From: Lentisphaerota bacterium
GTDB taxonomy: Bacteria; Verrucomicrobiota; Lentisphaeria; Victivallales; Victivallaceae
Assembly (NCBI GenBank): GCA_015061615.1
Contig: SUWE01000007.1
Coordinates: 1-64,000 of the forward strand
Length of the DNA: 64,000 nucleotides
Direction of reading: 5' to 3'
Positions 34,133-43,341 of this stretch are shown here, one piece after another. The notes below the pieces were generated by a model. The model had not been told where the DNA came from. It made no database searches and was given only the letters and a program-made list of their open reading frames with translations. The position numbers were made by a program, and so were the translations under genes. The stretch's first letter is position 1. Each line of letters opens with the position of its first letter.

Positions 34133-35380
34133 CTAAACATCCAGCACTTCGTCGGGGGGCAGCAGCTGTTCAAGGGCGGTTCCTGCCAGATAGAGTGAGC
34201 CTGAAACGATCACGCGGTATCCGTTTTGCGATACCGCTTTTTTTATCGCTTGGGCAGGGTCATATTCTATTGTTGCAGGTACGGCGGTCAATCCGGCAAG
34301 CTCCTCCGGAGTATATGGCGCTCTGCCGTGGGCGCCGGGAACGGTGAAGATGAATTTTGCGGCGAACTTTTCCAGATATTTCAGACACTCCGGAGCATGT
34401 TTGTCGCCGAATGCGGCGTAGACCACAAGGAACTTTTCTTCCGGATAACGTTCCGTCACCGACTCAGCAAGCGCCCGCACCCCGTCAGGATTGTGTCCGC
34501 CGTCGATGATGACATTACCCACATGCTGGAATCTGGCGGGCCAGCGCACCATTTTCAACCCTTCAAGGGCAGTGTCAAGGGAAAAATTCCATGCCTTTGA
34601 AAAACAGTCCAGCACCTCGTAAACGATGCGGAAATTTTCCCTCTGCATCCTGCCGGGGAGCGCAAGGTATATTTTTCTTCCGTCATAATCAAAGCATTGA
34701 CAGACCCCGTCAAATCCGGATATTTCCGGAACTGCGGCGCGCGGGGGATGGATCGCACTGTTCATCTCCTTTGCCCGTGAATAAATCACCTCTTTTGCTC
34801 CTTCGGGCAGAACTCCGTGAAAAAAGGGTTTGCCCGCTTTGATGATATGTGCTTTTTCTCCCGCAATAGCCTCAAGAGTATTGCCCAGATGACTCTGATG
34901 GTCAAGGGCAATATTGGTGATGATGGCTGCTTCGGGAGTGACTGTATTGGTGGCATCGAGTCTGCCGCCCAATCCGGTTTCCCAGATCACTGCATCGACT
35001 TTTGCATCGGCAAAAATCTTCATTGCCAGAACCGTGGCGAACTCAAAATAACTGTAACGGTCACCGCCGGCAGTTTTTGCAAGTTCCTCACCCAGCGTGT
35101 TGAATTTTTCCACTGAGACCGCTTTGCCGTTTATGCGGAAGCGCTCTCTGATATCAATGAGGTGCGGAGAAGTATAAAATCCGGTGGATAACCCCGCATT
35201 CCGGAGACATCTTTCGATCATCGCTCCGGTGGAACCTTTGCCGTTTGTTCCGGCGATATGGATGAAACGGAGATTTTTTTCCGGGTGTCCGGCTTTTTCC
35301 ATGAGCTGTTCAGTCGCCGCCAGACCGAGGCGGATACCGAACATATCCAGAGAGTCGATATAGGATGCTGTGTCAAACAT
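34133..35380 (-). CDS. folC: Folylpolyglutamate synthase / dihydrofolate synthase
   Basis: FolC adds glutamate to dihydropteroate and to folates in the cytoplasm. The Mur-ligase fold is clear: the P-loop HIAGTNGKGSTGAMI, YTSPHLIDIRERFRING, and VIWETGLGGRLDATNTV. TNIALDHQSHLGNTLEAIAGEKA follows (a family landmark; key part LDHQSHLG), then IIDGGHNPDG. The 415 residues are typical. Whether it has both activities cannot be decided. It follows tolB after nine bases on the minus strand. Confidence 0.95.
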   Translation of the reverse strand: MFDTASYIDSLDMFGIRLGLAATEQLMEKAGHPEKNLRFIHIAGTNGKGSTGAMIERCLRNAGLSTGFYTSPHLIDIRERFRINGKAVSVEKFNTLGEELAKTAGGDRYSYFEFATVLAMKIFADAKVDAVIWETGLGGRLDATNTVTPEAAIITNIALDHQSHLGNTLEAIAGEKAHIIKAGKPFFHGVLPEGAKEVIYSRAKEMNSAIHPPRAAVPEISGFDGVCQCFDYDGRKIYLALPGRMQRENFRIVYEVLDCFSKAWNFSLDTALEGLKMVRWPARFQHVGNVIIDGGHNPDGVRALAESVTERYPEEKFLVVYAAFGDKHAPECLKYLEKFAAKFIFTVPGAHGRAPYTPEELAGLTAVPATIEYDPAQAIKKAVSQNGYRVIVSGSLYLAGTALEQLLPPDEVLDV

Positions 35381-35389
35381 ATTTTTACT

Positions 35390-36598
35390 TCACCGTTTGG
35401 TACAGGGTGACCATGCCGGGTCGTAAAGTCTGCTGCCGGTACGCAGAAGTTCGCGTTCTCTGCCGTTTCTGGTATCGACTATCCAGAGTGAGGATTTGCC
35501 GTTGACAGTACGTTTGCAGACCACCTGACGGTTATCCGCCGCCCATCCGGGGGATTCCCAGCTGCCGGCACCTTTGGTGATGACTTTGTTTTCACCGGTT
35601 TTCATATCGTAAACCGCCAATACATAGTTTCCGGTACTGCGTATCCTTGTGGCGTAAGCGATCTTGTTGTCGCCGCTCCATGCGGGGGTGACCGCGTCGG
35701 CGCCCTCAGCGATTTTCGGGAGCATCGTCTGACCGGAACCGTCAGCGTTGCAGACGAAGATGCGGGGATTGCCGTTGCGGTCACTGACAAAGGCGAGCCG
35801 TCTGCCGTCGGGACTCCAGCAGGGGGAGGCTTCAACGGCGATACCTCTGGTCAGGCGGCGGCGGGAACGGTTGCTGATACCCAGCAAATAGAGATCGACC
35901 TGATGATCGGGGCTGAGGATAACAGCCATCTGCCGGTTGTCCGGAGATACTGCCGCTCCGGTATTGATTCCGCGGAATGAGGAAATTATCCGGCTTCTGC
36001 GCGGAGTGGCAACAGTCGTTTCAATGATATCTATACCGGTTCTGCCGTATCGGGAAAAGAAGACGGTTCTGCCGTCGGGACTCCAGCCCGGTTCAACGTT
36101 AAGGGTGCGGTAATTGGTCAACTGCTGAACGTTTCCGCCGTCGATATCACAGATGAATACGTTGCGCACACCGGGGGAGGTTGCCGCACAGAAGGCGATC
36201 TTACTGCGGCAGAAACCGCGCACTTTCAACTGTTCAAAGACCCGTTCAATGATGGTGTCAACGATAGCTTTTGCCGTTTCACGCGGGACGGATGAGACGG
36301 GGAAGCGCCATCCGGTCACTCTTGCAGTTCCACGGAAAATATGCACATTCACAAAAGCTCCGGCTCTTTCAGCTTTGACGGTGTAATCCGCAGTTTTCCC
36401 CGGAGCAGCGGCATCGAACCAGCCGCAGACGGAAAGAAACCGTTTAAGTTCGTTGCCCAATGCGGGGTCGCCCGCGACTCCTGCACAGCTTACTGTCGGG
36501 TTGAGTGCTGATTTTTTACGGACTTCGATCACTTCGGCGTTGACGGATGCTGTTGCGCAGGTGATGCAGAGCAGGAGAGGAAGCAGTTTTTTGAGCAT
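35390..36598 (-). CDS. tolB: Periplasmic Tol-system protein TolB
   Basis: TolB works with Pal and TolA to keep the outer membrane tight during division. A signal peptide (LLPLLLCITCATASVNA) is followed by the N-terminal TolB domain (about 22-140) and a six-bladed propeller with repeated SPDGRTVFFSR, SPDGRRLAFVSDRNGNPRIFV and WSGDNKIAYATR-type blades. The 402 residues are close to normal. AAAAAGGAT precedes the ATG. No pal, tolA or tolQ gene is in the window; folC follows it instead. Confidence 0.92.
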   Translation of the reverse strand: MLKKLLPLLLCITCATASVNAEVIEVRKKSALNPTVSCAGVAGDPALGNELKRFLSVCGWFDAAAPGKTADYTVKAERAGAFVNVHIFRGTARVTGWRFPVSSVPRETAKAIVDTIIERVFEQLKVRGFCRSKIAFCAATSPGVRNVFICDIDGGNVQQLTNYRTLNVEPGWSPDGRTVFFSRYGRTGIDIIETTVATPRRSRIISSFRGINTGAAVSPDNRQMAVILSPDHQVDLYLLGISNRSRRRLTRGIAVEASPCWSPDGRRLAFVSDRNGNPRIFVCNADGSGQTMLPKIAEGADAVTPAWSGDNKIAYATRIRSTGNYVLAVYDMKTGENKVITKGAGSWESPGWAADNRQVVCKRTVNGKSSLWIVDTRNGRERELLRTGSRLYDPAWSPCTKR

Positions 36599-36637
36599 AT
36601 TTATCTATCCTTTTTGGGTTGAAAGTTGCAGAAACTT

Positions 36638-36666
36638 AAAATAGTACCTTGTCAGTAATTTTTCAA
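36638..36666 (-). promoter_or_regulatory. Promoter of tolB-folC
   Basis: On the minus strand TTGAAA, 17 bases and TATTTT precede tolB. The -35 part overlaps the end of the aminotransferase gene at 36652. Confidence 0.6.
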
Positions 36667-37737
36667 CACATTTTCCAGTCCGGAAAGGAAAATTTTTCCA
36701 TCTTCATAAGAGTTTTCCTCCCAGAAACTCAACCGGAGCGCCCGGAACGCTTTTTTCCCTTTTATTCCGATTGCGCCGAGTGCGGGCGAGGGGGTGTTCG
36801 TTTCGGCACTGCACGCACTTCCGGCGGCGGTGAAAATATTCAGTTGTCCCAGAGCGCGCACGACGACTGCCGCCTCCTGAGTCGGCAGCATGAGATTGAG
36901 GATGTAGGGGGATACGGCAGTTCCCGGCGGCAGAGTCGGGACGATTCCGAACTTCTGCACTCCGTCACGGATAAGGGTGTTGAGTCCGGAAATGCGTTTT
37001 GTCCTTTCGCTCATCTTTGATACGGCGATTTCAGCGGCAAGAGTCATTGCCCGCATCAAAGGAACGCTGACACGGGATAGCGCGTAATCGGTTTTACGCA
37101 TTTTTTCAGCGTGTTCAAGGAGTTTTGCCGTAAATTCCCCTTCCGGAGCAAGGAGCATAGCCGCTCCGCCGGGAGAACCGAATTTCACTCCGGAAATGAT
37201 GATGATATCCGCGTTTTTATCCGTCGGAATCTTGCCCGCCGCCTGTACCGCATCGGTGAGCAGACACCTGGCATTGGCTCCGGAAAAAAGTTTTTCCGTA
37301 TTCTGGATGATACCGAGTTCACTCTGAACCTGAAAAAAAGCGCATAAACCGGCTTTTTCCGTGCAATTTGAAAAATCCGGTTCCGCTTCTGACGTGACCG
37401 GTATCCGGCTGTAAGCGGTGAATTTTTTCAGATTTGCCGTCAGCGCCGGGTGTTCAAGTGCCGTTGCGCGGCTGGAAACAAACTCCGGAAACGATGCTGC
37501 GATACGGAAAAGTTCCGTTGCGGAGTTCCCCCAGATCACCGGATGTGCTCTGCTGCCGGTGAGGACAGATGAAAGCCGTTCCGCCGCTTCATCAAGTGCT
37601 TTGCGCGCCTGATAAGCAAGCAGATTCACCGCTTCAGAATTGGCATAGTGTGTACGCGATTCTGCGGCGAAGCACTCCAATGCTTCATCATAAGGCTTCA
37701 CTGCCGCGGCGTTGTCAAAGAAAATCGTTTTTTCCAT
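36652..37737 (-). CDS. Cysteine-desulfurase-like class V aminotransferase
   Basis: The 361-residue PLP enzyme resembles NifS/IscS. FFDNAAAVKPYDEAL opens it, VIWGNSATELFRIA is the cofactor-phosphate region, LLTDAVQAAGKIP contains the PLP-binding Asp, and ISGVKFGSPGGAAML contains the PLP-binding Lys. The usual His before that Lys is a Val. The loop AAGSACSAETNTPSPAL holds the sulfur-carrying Cys. It may supply sulfur for iron-sulfur clusters or thiolation; no iscU or mnmA neighbour helps to decide. The ATG at 37737 has GGAG 11 bases upstream; the open frame runs farther only into the intergenic region. Confidence 0.85.
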   Translation of the reverse strand: MEKTIFFDNAAAVKPYDEALECFAAESRTHYANSEAVNLLAYQARKALDEAAERLSSVLTGSRAHPVIWGNSATELFRIAASFPEFVSSRATALEHPALTANLKKFTAYSRIPVTSEAEPDFSNCTEKAGLCAFFQVQSELGIIQNTEKLFSGANARCLLTDAVQAAGKIPTDKNADIIIISGVKFGSPGGAAMLLAPEGEFTAKLLEHAEKMRKTDYALSRVSVPLMRAMTLAAEIAVSKMSERTKRISGLNTLIRDGVQKFGIVPTLPPGTAVSPYILNLMLPTQEAAVVVRALGQLNIFTAAGSACSAETNTPSPALGAIGIKGKKAFRALRLSFWEENSYEDGKIFLSGLENVLKNY

Positions 37738-37759
37738 ATTGCAAAATACTCCACTGTAA

Positions 37760-37788
37760 AAGATACTGCACAAAACCATTTTTTGCAA
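37760..37788 (-). promoter_or_regulatory. Promoter of the cysteine-desulfurase-like gene
   Basis: On the minus strand TTGCAA, 17 bases and TATCTT lie about 25 bases before the ATG at 37737. Confidence 0.45.
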
Positions 37789-37796
37789 GCGGAATA

Positions 37797-37825
37797 TTGA
37801 AAAAATTACAGTTCTGTGGTACATT
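37797..37825 (+). promoter_or_regulatory. Promoter of the MFS transporter gene
   Basis: TTGAAA, a 17-base spacer and TACATT precede the ATG at 37872; a TATAAA lies four bases further on. Confidence 0.5.
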
Positions 37826-37871
37826 ATAAAAGTGTTTATTCCCTTCATAACCTTACAGAAAGAATTTTATC

Positions 37872-39146
37872 ATGTCGATGTGGCAGGAAATTTTCAGTAA
37901 AAAGCACGCATTCCGGCTCTTTGTGCCGATCTTGCTTATCTACGCCTGTTCCTACTTCCAGCGCACTGCACTGCCGGGAACGATCTACAACACCCTTGTT
38001 CAGGATTTGGGCTTGAGTGCCACGCAGATGGCGACACTGGGAGCATCGTATATCTACACTTACGCCATTTTTCAGCTTGTTTCCGGAGTGATGGTCGACC
38101 GCTATTGCGGAGCGCGGGTGGTGGCTGTCGGCGGAATGATCCTTGCCGCAGGCTCGCTGATGTTCCCGCTTTGCAGCAATATATACATGCTTTATCTTGC
38201 CCGTATGCTCACCGGTATCGGCGCCAGTGCCATGTATCTGAGTCTGGTACGCGAGACTGACCGTCTTTTCGGACGCAAAAATTACGCGGTTCTTTTCGGC
38301 ATCGCCTATTTCTGCGGTTACGGCGGCGGATTGATGGGGTCTTTGCCCTTTGAGCGGCTATGTCAGGTGTTCCCGTGGCGGCATGTGCTTATCGGTGCGG
38401 CGCTATTGTGTGTGGTCGTTTACGGATTTTTCCTTTACGGTAAAAGCAAGTCCGAACTTCCGCCGGTCCCGGAAACTTCGTGGTCACTCAAGCCGTTCAG
38501 ACATGTGCTTGCCAATCCGTTGAGCTGGCTGGTGATATTCTGTTCCAATGTGAACTTTTCCACCTACTTCATCATCCAGACGGTTTTCGGCAAGAAGTTC
38601 CTTGAGGATTTTGCCGGATACTCCTCCGCCAGTGCGGCAACGGTGATATTCATCCTTACTTCAGTCTGCATGTTCACGATGCTTACGGCAAGTTTTTTCA
38701 CCCGGCTCACCGGCAACCGCCGCCGTCCGCTGGTGCTTGCGGCGTGCGGAGTGTGTGCCGCAGGCAGTGTTCTTATGGCGGCGGCGATATATTTCCACTT
38801 CTCAGGGTGGGTGTTTGCGGTGATCTACTGCATGTTTGCGGTGGCGGCGGGGATACCGCCGATATTTGCGATGGTGATGCAGGAGTTCAATTCAAAAGAC
38901 ATCATGGCGCAGTCTGCGGCGGTGACCAATATGTTCGGTTATCTTGCCGTTGCGGTATGCTCCCAGCTCATCGGTCTTCTGCTGGACAGTTTTGAAAAGG
39001 TCAAACTGCCTTCAGGAGTGGAAATTTATTCATCCGACGCCTATTTCACGCTTTTCTGCATCGTGTCGGTTCTGGCGGTATTTTCCTTTGTCATGGCGTG
39101 GAAACTTCCGGAAACCCGCGGTCACTACCTGCATCAGAAGATATGA
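37872..39146 (+). CDS. Major facilitator superfamily transporter
   Basis: The 424 residues form about 12 membrane helices, an inner-membrane secondary transporter. The loop between helices 2 and 3 has GVMVDRYCGARVV, the MFS signature GxxxDRxGxR. Other segments are LYLARMLTGIGASAMYLSLV, IAYFCGYGGGLMG and a central basic loop. The overall pattern resembles the anion/cation symporter branch, but the substrate cannot be named. It is divergent from the desulfurase-like gene and convergent with the Nudix gene, seven bases away. Confidence 0.88.
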   Translation: MSMWQEIFSKKHAFRLFVPILLIYACSYFQRTALPGTIYNTLVQDLGLSATQMATLGASYIYTYAIFQLVSGVMVDRYCGARVVAVGGMILAAGSLMFPLCSNIYMLYLARMLTGIGASAMYLSLVRETDRLFGRKNYAVLFGIAYFCGYGGGLMGSLPFERLCQVFPWRHVLIGAALLCVVVYGFFLYGKSKSELPPVPETSWSLKPFRHVLANPLSWLVIFCSNVNFSTYFIIQTVFGKKFLEDFAGYSSASAATVIFILTSVCMFTMLTASFFTRLTGNRRRPLVLAACGVCAAGSVLMAAAIYFHFSGWVFAVIYCMFAVAAGIPPIFAMVMQEFNSKDIMAQSAAVTNMFGYLAVAVCSQLIGLLLDSFEKVKLPSGVEIYSSDAYFTLFCIVSVLAVFSFVMAWKLPETRGHYLHQKI

Positions 39147-39153
39147 AAACGGT

Positions 39154-39669
39154 TTATTCCGCAGGGTAAAAGCCGCACTTTTTCAAATCTTCAAGCTCAA
39201 CGAGCAGATTGGGTGTGAACTCTTTTCTGTATTCCGGGTTTTCCAGTTCTGAAGCGGAAAAGAAGCGCACGTCGTCGATTTCCGAGCGCTGAAAGTCAAA
39301 GGGACCGGCAAGTTTCACTCCGAAAACGCGGGTGTTTTCCGACTCGATCAAGTTGCGTATCTTGCTGTCAAAGAGGTGAAGCAGTTCAACTTTACCTTTT
39401 ACACCAAGTTCTTCAGATAACTCCCGTCCGGCGGCGGATTCAAAGGTTTCCCCTGCATCCAGGTGACCGCCGACGGCAGTATCCCATTTGCCCGGCTGAA
39501 TATCTTTATCCATGCGCCGTTTCTGCAAAAGCAGTTTTCCGTTTTCCGGATGAAGCACCGCTACATGCGCGGTACAGTGTATCAATGCCGGATTTCCGTG
39601 ACACTCACTGCGCGGCGCCGTGCCGAGGTGTCTGCCGCTTTCATCATAGATATCAAAGTATTCAGCCAC
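39154..39669 (-). CDS. Nudix hydrolase
   Basis: The 171-residue protein has a perfect Nudix box, GGHLDAGETFESAAGRELSEELG (key residues G, E, REL, EE), for metal-dependent hydrolysis of nucleoside-diphosphate-like substrates. RRMDKDIQPGKWDTAVGG before it is typical of the YfcD/IPP-isomerase-like branch. The TTG at 39675 is too close to AAAGGA; the GTG at 39669 has the right spacing. It follows the phosphomannomutase gene in the same direction. The substrate is unknown. Confidence 0.88.
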   Translation of the reverse strand: MAEYFDIYDESGRHLGTAPRSECHGNPALIHCTAHVAVLHPENGKLLLQKRRMDKDIQPGKWDTAVGGHLDAGETFESAAGRELSEELGVKGKVELLHLFDSKIRNLIESENTRVFGVKLAGPFDFQRSEIDDVRFFSASELENPEYRKEFTPNLLVELEDLKKCGFYPAE

Positions 39670-39681
39670 GGGCAAAATCCT

Positions 39682-40998
39682 TTATTTGCGGATGATTGCG
39701 AGCAGTTCGTCGCGTTTTTCTTCCATAAGTTCTTTGGTATCCGCTTCGACGATAAGACGCAGCAGCGGTTCGGTATTGGATGAGCGGACGTTGAACCACC
39801 AGTTGTCATATTCAACGGAAATTCCGTCAAGCTCAAACATGTGACCGTCGGTGTACTTCGCCTTGATTTCTGCAAGGATCGGGGCGACATCGGCAACTTT
39901 GGAGTTGATTTCACCGCTGGCGTAATATTTTTTCAGCGGAGCGATCAATTCATGAAGCGGCTGATTTTTTGCACAGATGAGATTGGCAAGCATTATCATT
40001 GCCAAACCCTGGGATTCGGCGGTGAAGTTCTGTTTGAAGTAGTAGTGACCGGAAAGTTCTCCGGCAAAGACCGCATCATTTTCCCGCATCTGATTTTTGA
40101 TGAATGCGTGACCAACACGGCTCTGAATGGCTTTGCCGCCGTTGGCTTCGATGCACTCTTTGACCGCGCGGCTTGAGCGCAGGTCGTAGAGAATGGTCGC
40201 CGGACCTTTGGCAAGGATATCCTGAGCGATCAGGGCAGTGAAAAGGTCCATAGGAATGATTTCGCCGTTGTCATCAATAAATCCGCAGCGGTCGGCATCG
40301 CCGTCAAATGCGGCGCCGAAATCGGCTTTGACCTCTTTTACTTTGGCGCAGATATCGTTGAGGGTGTCGAGTTTGAGCGGATTTGCCTCGTGATTGGGGA
40401 AAGTTCCATCCATTTCATCGTACATCGGCACGATATCGAACAGATCTCTGATACCTGCGATCTCATACAATCCCATTGCATTTGCGTAATCGACGACGAC
40501 TTTGAGTTTGCGGTCGATTTTGGCAAATGAGCGGAGAAATTCACCGTACATTCCGGTGATATCAAAGGTGGAAACGGTTCCTTTCTTTTCCGGTTCGCTC
40601 CACGCTTTGCTTTCCGCAATCTTCTGGATCTCCATGATGCCGGTTGCGCCGCTGATGGGAACTGCATTGGCTTTGCAGAGTTTGAATCCGTTCCATTCGC
40701 CGGGATTGTGGCTGGCGGTTATCATCACACTGCCGTCGGCTTTGAGGGTGCCGTTGGCAAAGTAGCTCTGCGGGGTCGAGGATAATCCGAGGTCGATCAC
40801 ATCGGCGCCCTGATCGGTGATTCCTTTGGAAATCCCGTCAAAAAGCTGCTGTGAATGCGGACGCATATCTCTGCCGATGACGATCTTTTTTGCTCCGGTA
40901 AAGGTGACATACGCTCTGCCGATGGCGTAGGCGATATCTTCATTTATATCCGCCGGATAGATGCCGCGGATATCGTAGGCTTTGAAAATTCCAGACAT
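39682..40998 (-). CDS. Phosphomannomutase/phosphoglucomutase
   Basis: The enzyme moves phosphate between C1 and C6 of mannose or glucose phosphates, feeding sugar-nucleotide and lipopolysaccharide synthesis. Landmarks are FKAYDIRGIYP, VIGRDMRPHS, the phosphoserine loop TASHNPGEWNGFK, the metal loop FDGDADRCGF, the sugar-binding GELSGHYYFK and the phosphate site VRSSNTEPLLRL. The 438 residues fit AlgC/ManB. It is followed by the Nudix gene and preceded by 105 bases that contain a hairpin. Confidence 0.94.
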   Translation of the reverse strand: MSGIFKAYDIRGIYPADINEDIAYAIGRAYVTFTGAKKIVIGRDMRPHSQQLFDGISKGITDQGADVIDLGLSSTPQSYFANGTLKADGSVMITASHNPGEWNGFKLCKANAVPISGATGIMEIQKIAESKAWSEPEKKGTVSTFDITGMYGEFLRSFAKIDRKLKVVVDYANAMGLYEIAGIRDLFDIVPMYDEMDGTFPNHEANPLKLDTLNDICAKVKEVKADFGAAFDGDADRCGFIDDNGEIIPMDLFTALIAQDILAKGPATILYDLRSSRAVKECIEANGGKAIQSRVGHAFIKNQMRENDAVFAGELSGHYYFKQNFTAESQGLAMIMLANLICAKNQPLHELIAPLKKYYASGEINSKVADVAPILAEIKAKYTDGHMFELDGISVEYDNWWFNVRSSNTEPLLRLIVEADTKELMEEKRDELLAIIRK

Positions 40999-41037
40999 TT
41001 TTTATTTCCCAGTGAGATTGGTTGCTCTTATGAATAC

Positions 41038-41080
41038 GGCACAATGGAAGGAGTTTCCCCCGCCCATTGTGCCGTTTTTT
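41038..41080 (+). terminator. Terminator-shaped hairpin between transketolase and phosphomannomutase
   Basis: GGCACAATGG and CCATTGTGCC form a perfect ten-base-pair stem with a 16-base loop, followed on the plus strand by GTTTTTT. Both flanking genes read on the minus strand, where the hairpin is followed by GTATTCATAAG and lacks a T run. It may still end the transketolase transcript. Confidence 0.65.
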
Positions 41081-41103
41081 ATCAGTTACAGCTCATCGCC
41101 GGA

Positions 41104-43191
41104 TTACTTATCCTGACAGGTGCAGGTGCAGTCCGGACCGCAGTCGCAGTTGCCATCTTCGCAGTGGCAATCGTCGCCGCAGGTGCAGTCGGAGTCATCA
41201 CAGCTGAAGTAATCTTTGATCTGGTCAACGATACCCTGCGGAGTGAAGCCGAATTTGTCAGCAAGCACTTTGTAGGGAGCGGAGGCACCGAAGTGATCCA
41301 GACCGATATTGAGACCTTCCAGGCCGGTGAAGCGTTCCCAGCCGAAGGTGCTGGCGGCTTCGATGGAAACGACCGCGCCGCAGTAGCTCGGCAGAACTTC
41401 TTCCTGATAATCGAAATCCTGCTGGAGGAAGAGTTCCCATGAGGGCATGGAGACCACACGGACTTTGATCTCTTCCTGACGGAGCAGTTCGGCGGCATCC
41501 AGCGCCAGATTCACTTCGGAACCGGTGGCAAGCAGGATGAGGTCGAAGTCTTCATCATCACTGACGACGAAGGCACCGCGTTCGACGTTGACATTCTTGG
41601 CGGCTTCTTCGCTGTACGGACGCAGATCCTGACGGGTCAGCAGCAGAGCGACCGGACCGTCGGCTTTCAGAGCCGCAGCCCAGGCACCGGCGACTTCGTG
41701 CGCTTCAGCCGGACGGATGACGGTGACACCCGGAATGCTGCGGAGCATGGCGATCTGTTCGATCGGCTCGTGGGTGGGACCGTCTTCACCGACGTAGAAG
41801 GAGTCGTGGGTGAAAATGTAGATCTGGTGCAGTTTCTGAATCGCCGCCAGACGGATGGCGGGTTTCATGTAGTCAGAGAAGACGAAGAAGGTCGAGCTGT
41901 AAGGAATGGCAGTTCCGTTGGCAGCCATACCGTTGGCGGCAAGACCCATCGCCAGTTCGCGGACGCCGAAGTGGATGTTGCGGCCGCCGTAGTTGGCAGG
42001 TGAGAAGTCCGCTTCACCTTTGATATCGCTCTTGGTCGAAGGCGCAAGGTCGGCGGCACCGCCGAAGAGCGCGGGAACGAGTTCAGCGGCTTTCTGAAGA
42101 ATGGCACCGCTGCTGGCGCGGGAAGCGACCGGTTTTTCAACGGGAGCGACCTTGAGCAGTTCTTCGAGGATATTTTCCGGAACTGCCTGGGAAACGTATT
42201 TGTCGATAAGAGCGGCCGTTTCCGCATCGGCATCGCAGAATGCTTTGAATTTGGCATTCCATTCAGCGGCTTTGGCTTTGCTGTCGGCGACACAGGCGGC
42301 GCAGTAGGCTTTGACATCTTCGGCGACGGTGAAGGGCGCTTCAGTGTAGTTCAGATTGGCGCGCAGAGCTGCGAGTTCCTCATCACCGAGCGGTTCACCG
42401 TGAGCGGAGGCTTTGCCCTGTTTGTTCGGGGCGCCGAAACCGATCTGGGTTTTACCGATGATGATGGTCGGACGGCCGTCGGATTTGACCGCTTCGGCAA
42501 GCGCGGCGTCGCACTGGCAGACGTCGTTGGCATTGTCACAGCGGATAACGCGCCAGTTGTAGGCGGCAAAACGGGCGGCGACATCTTCGGTGAAGGCGAT
42601 TCCGGTGGAACCTTCGATGCTGATGGTGTTGTCATCGTAGAAGACGACCAGATCATCAAGTTTCAGGTGTCCGGCAAGGGAGGCGGCTTCACTGGTGGCG
42701 CCTTCCATCATACAGCCGTCACCGGAGATGATGAAAATTTTGTTGGCGAAGAAATCGGTTTTGTCCAGACCGGTGCGGGCGGCGAAGTAGCGGTTGGCAA
42801 TGGACATACCGACAGCTGAGGCAAAACCGCTGCCCAGCGGTCCGGTGGTGATATCGACACCGTCGGTGTGACCGAGTTCCGGATGGCCCGGGGTCAGGCT
42901 GCCCCACTGACGGAAGTTTTTCAGTTCTTCCATATCCAGACCGTAGTTGAAAAGGTGCAGCAGGCTGTAAATCAGCATTGAGCCGTGACCGGCGGACAGG
43001 ATGAAACGGTCTCTGCCCAGCCATGAGGGGCAAGAGGGGTCGTGGCGCAGGTATTTGCTCCAGAGAACAGCCGCGTAGTCAGCACAGCCAAGCGGCATAC
43101 CGGGGTGTCCGGATTTGGCCTTCTGGATAGCCTCTGCGGAAAGGACGCGGATGGTATCCGCAGTTTTTTTCGCCATTTTGCAGTCAAACAT
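41104..43191 (-). CDS. tkt: Transketolase with a cysteine-rich C-terminal tail
   Basis: Transketolase moves two-carbon units between sugar phosphates with thiamine diphosphate. The 695 residues show KSGHPGMPLG, TPGHPELGHTDGVDITTGPLG, SGDGCMMEGATSEAASLAGH with the ThDP motif ending in YDDNTIS, and HDSFYVGEDGPTHEPIEQ. ASTFGWERFTGLEG lies near the end of the fold. The last 36 residues (from DYFSC) are extra: ten cysteines in CxC and CxxxC spacing with Asp, Glu and one His (CTCGDDCHCEDGNCDCGPDC). This looks like a metallothionein-like metal-binding tail. The ATG at 43191 with AGGAG eight bases upstream is preferred over the longer frame to 43224. Confidence 0.95.
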   Translation of the reverse strand: MFDCKMAKKTADTIRVLSAEAIQKAKSGHPGMPLGCADYAAVLWSKYLRHDPSCPSWLGRDRFILSAGHGSMLIYSLLHLFNYGLDMEELKNFRQWGSLTPGHPELGHTDGVDITTGPLGSGFASAVGMSIANRYFAARTGLDKTDFFANKIFIISGDGCMMEGATSEAASLAGHLKLDDLVVFYDDNTISIEGSTGIAFTEDVAARFAAYNWRVIRCDNANDVCQCDAALAEAVKSDGRPTIIIGKTQIGFGAPNKQGKASAHGEPLGDEELAALRANLNYTEAPFTVAEDVKAYCAACVADSKAKAAEWNAKFKAFCDADAETAALIDKYVSQAVPENILEELLKVAPVEKPVASRASSGAILQKAAELVPALFGGAADLAPSTKSDIKGEADFSPANYGGRNIHFGVRELAMGLAANGMAANGTAIPYSSTFFVFSDYMKPAIRLAAIQKLHQIYIFTHDSFYVGEDGPTHEPIEQIAMLRSIPGVTVIRPAEAHEVAGAWAAALKADGPVALLLTRQDLRPYSEEAAKNVNVERGAFVVSDDEDFDLILLATGSEVNLALDAAELLRQEEIKVRVVSMPSWELFLQQDFDYQEEVLPSYCGAVVSIEAASTFGWERFTGLEGLNIGLDHFGASAPYKVLADKFGFTPQGIVDQIKDYFSCDDSDCTCGDDCHCEDGNCDCGPDCTCTCQDK

Positions 43192-43269
43192 CTTTTTTAC
43201 TCCTTTTTTTGACTTTGTTTCCAAACCGGAAAGGAAAAATCCCGATTTTCCGGCTTTTCAACTGGTAAT

Positions 43270-43297
43270 TTGACAAAAAATGTGATATCTTTATTAA
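43270..43297 (+). promoter_or_regulatory. Promoter of ruvB
   Basis: TTGACA, 16 bases and TATTAA lie about 45 bases before the ruvB ATG at 43342. Confidence 0.55.
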
Positions 43298-43341
43298 AAT
43301 AACACTAAAAGTGCAGAAAAACAAGTTTTATTTGAGAAAAT

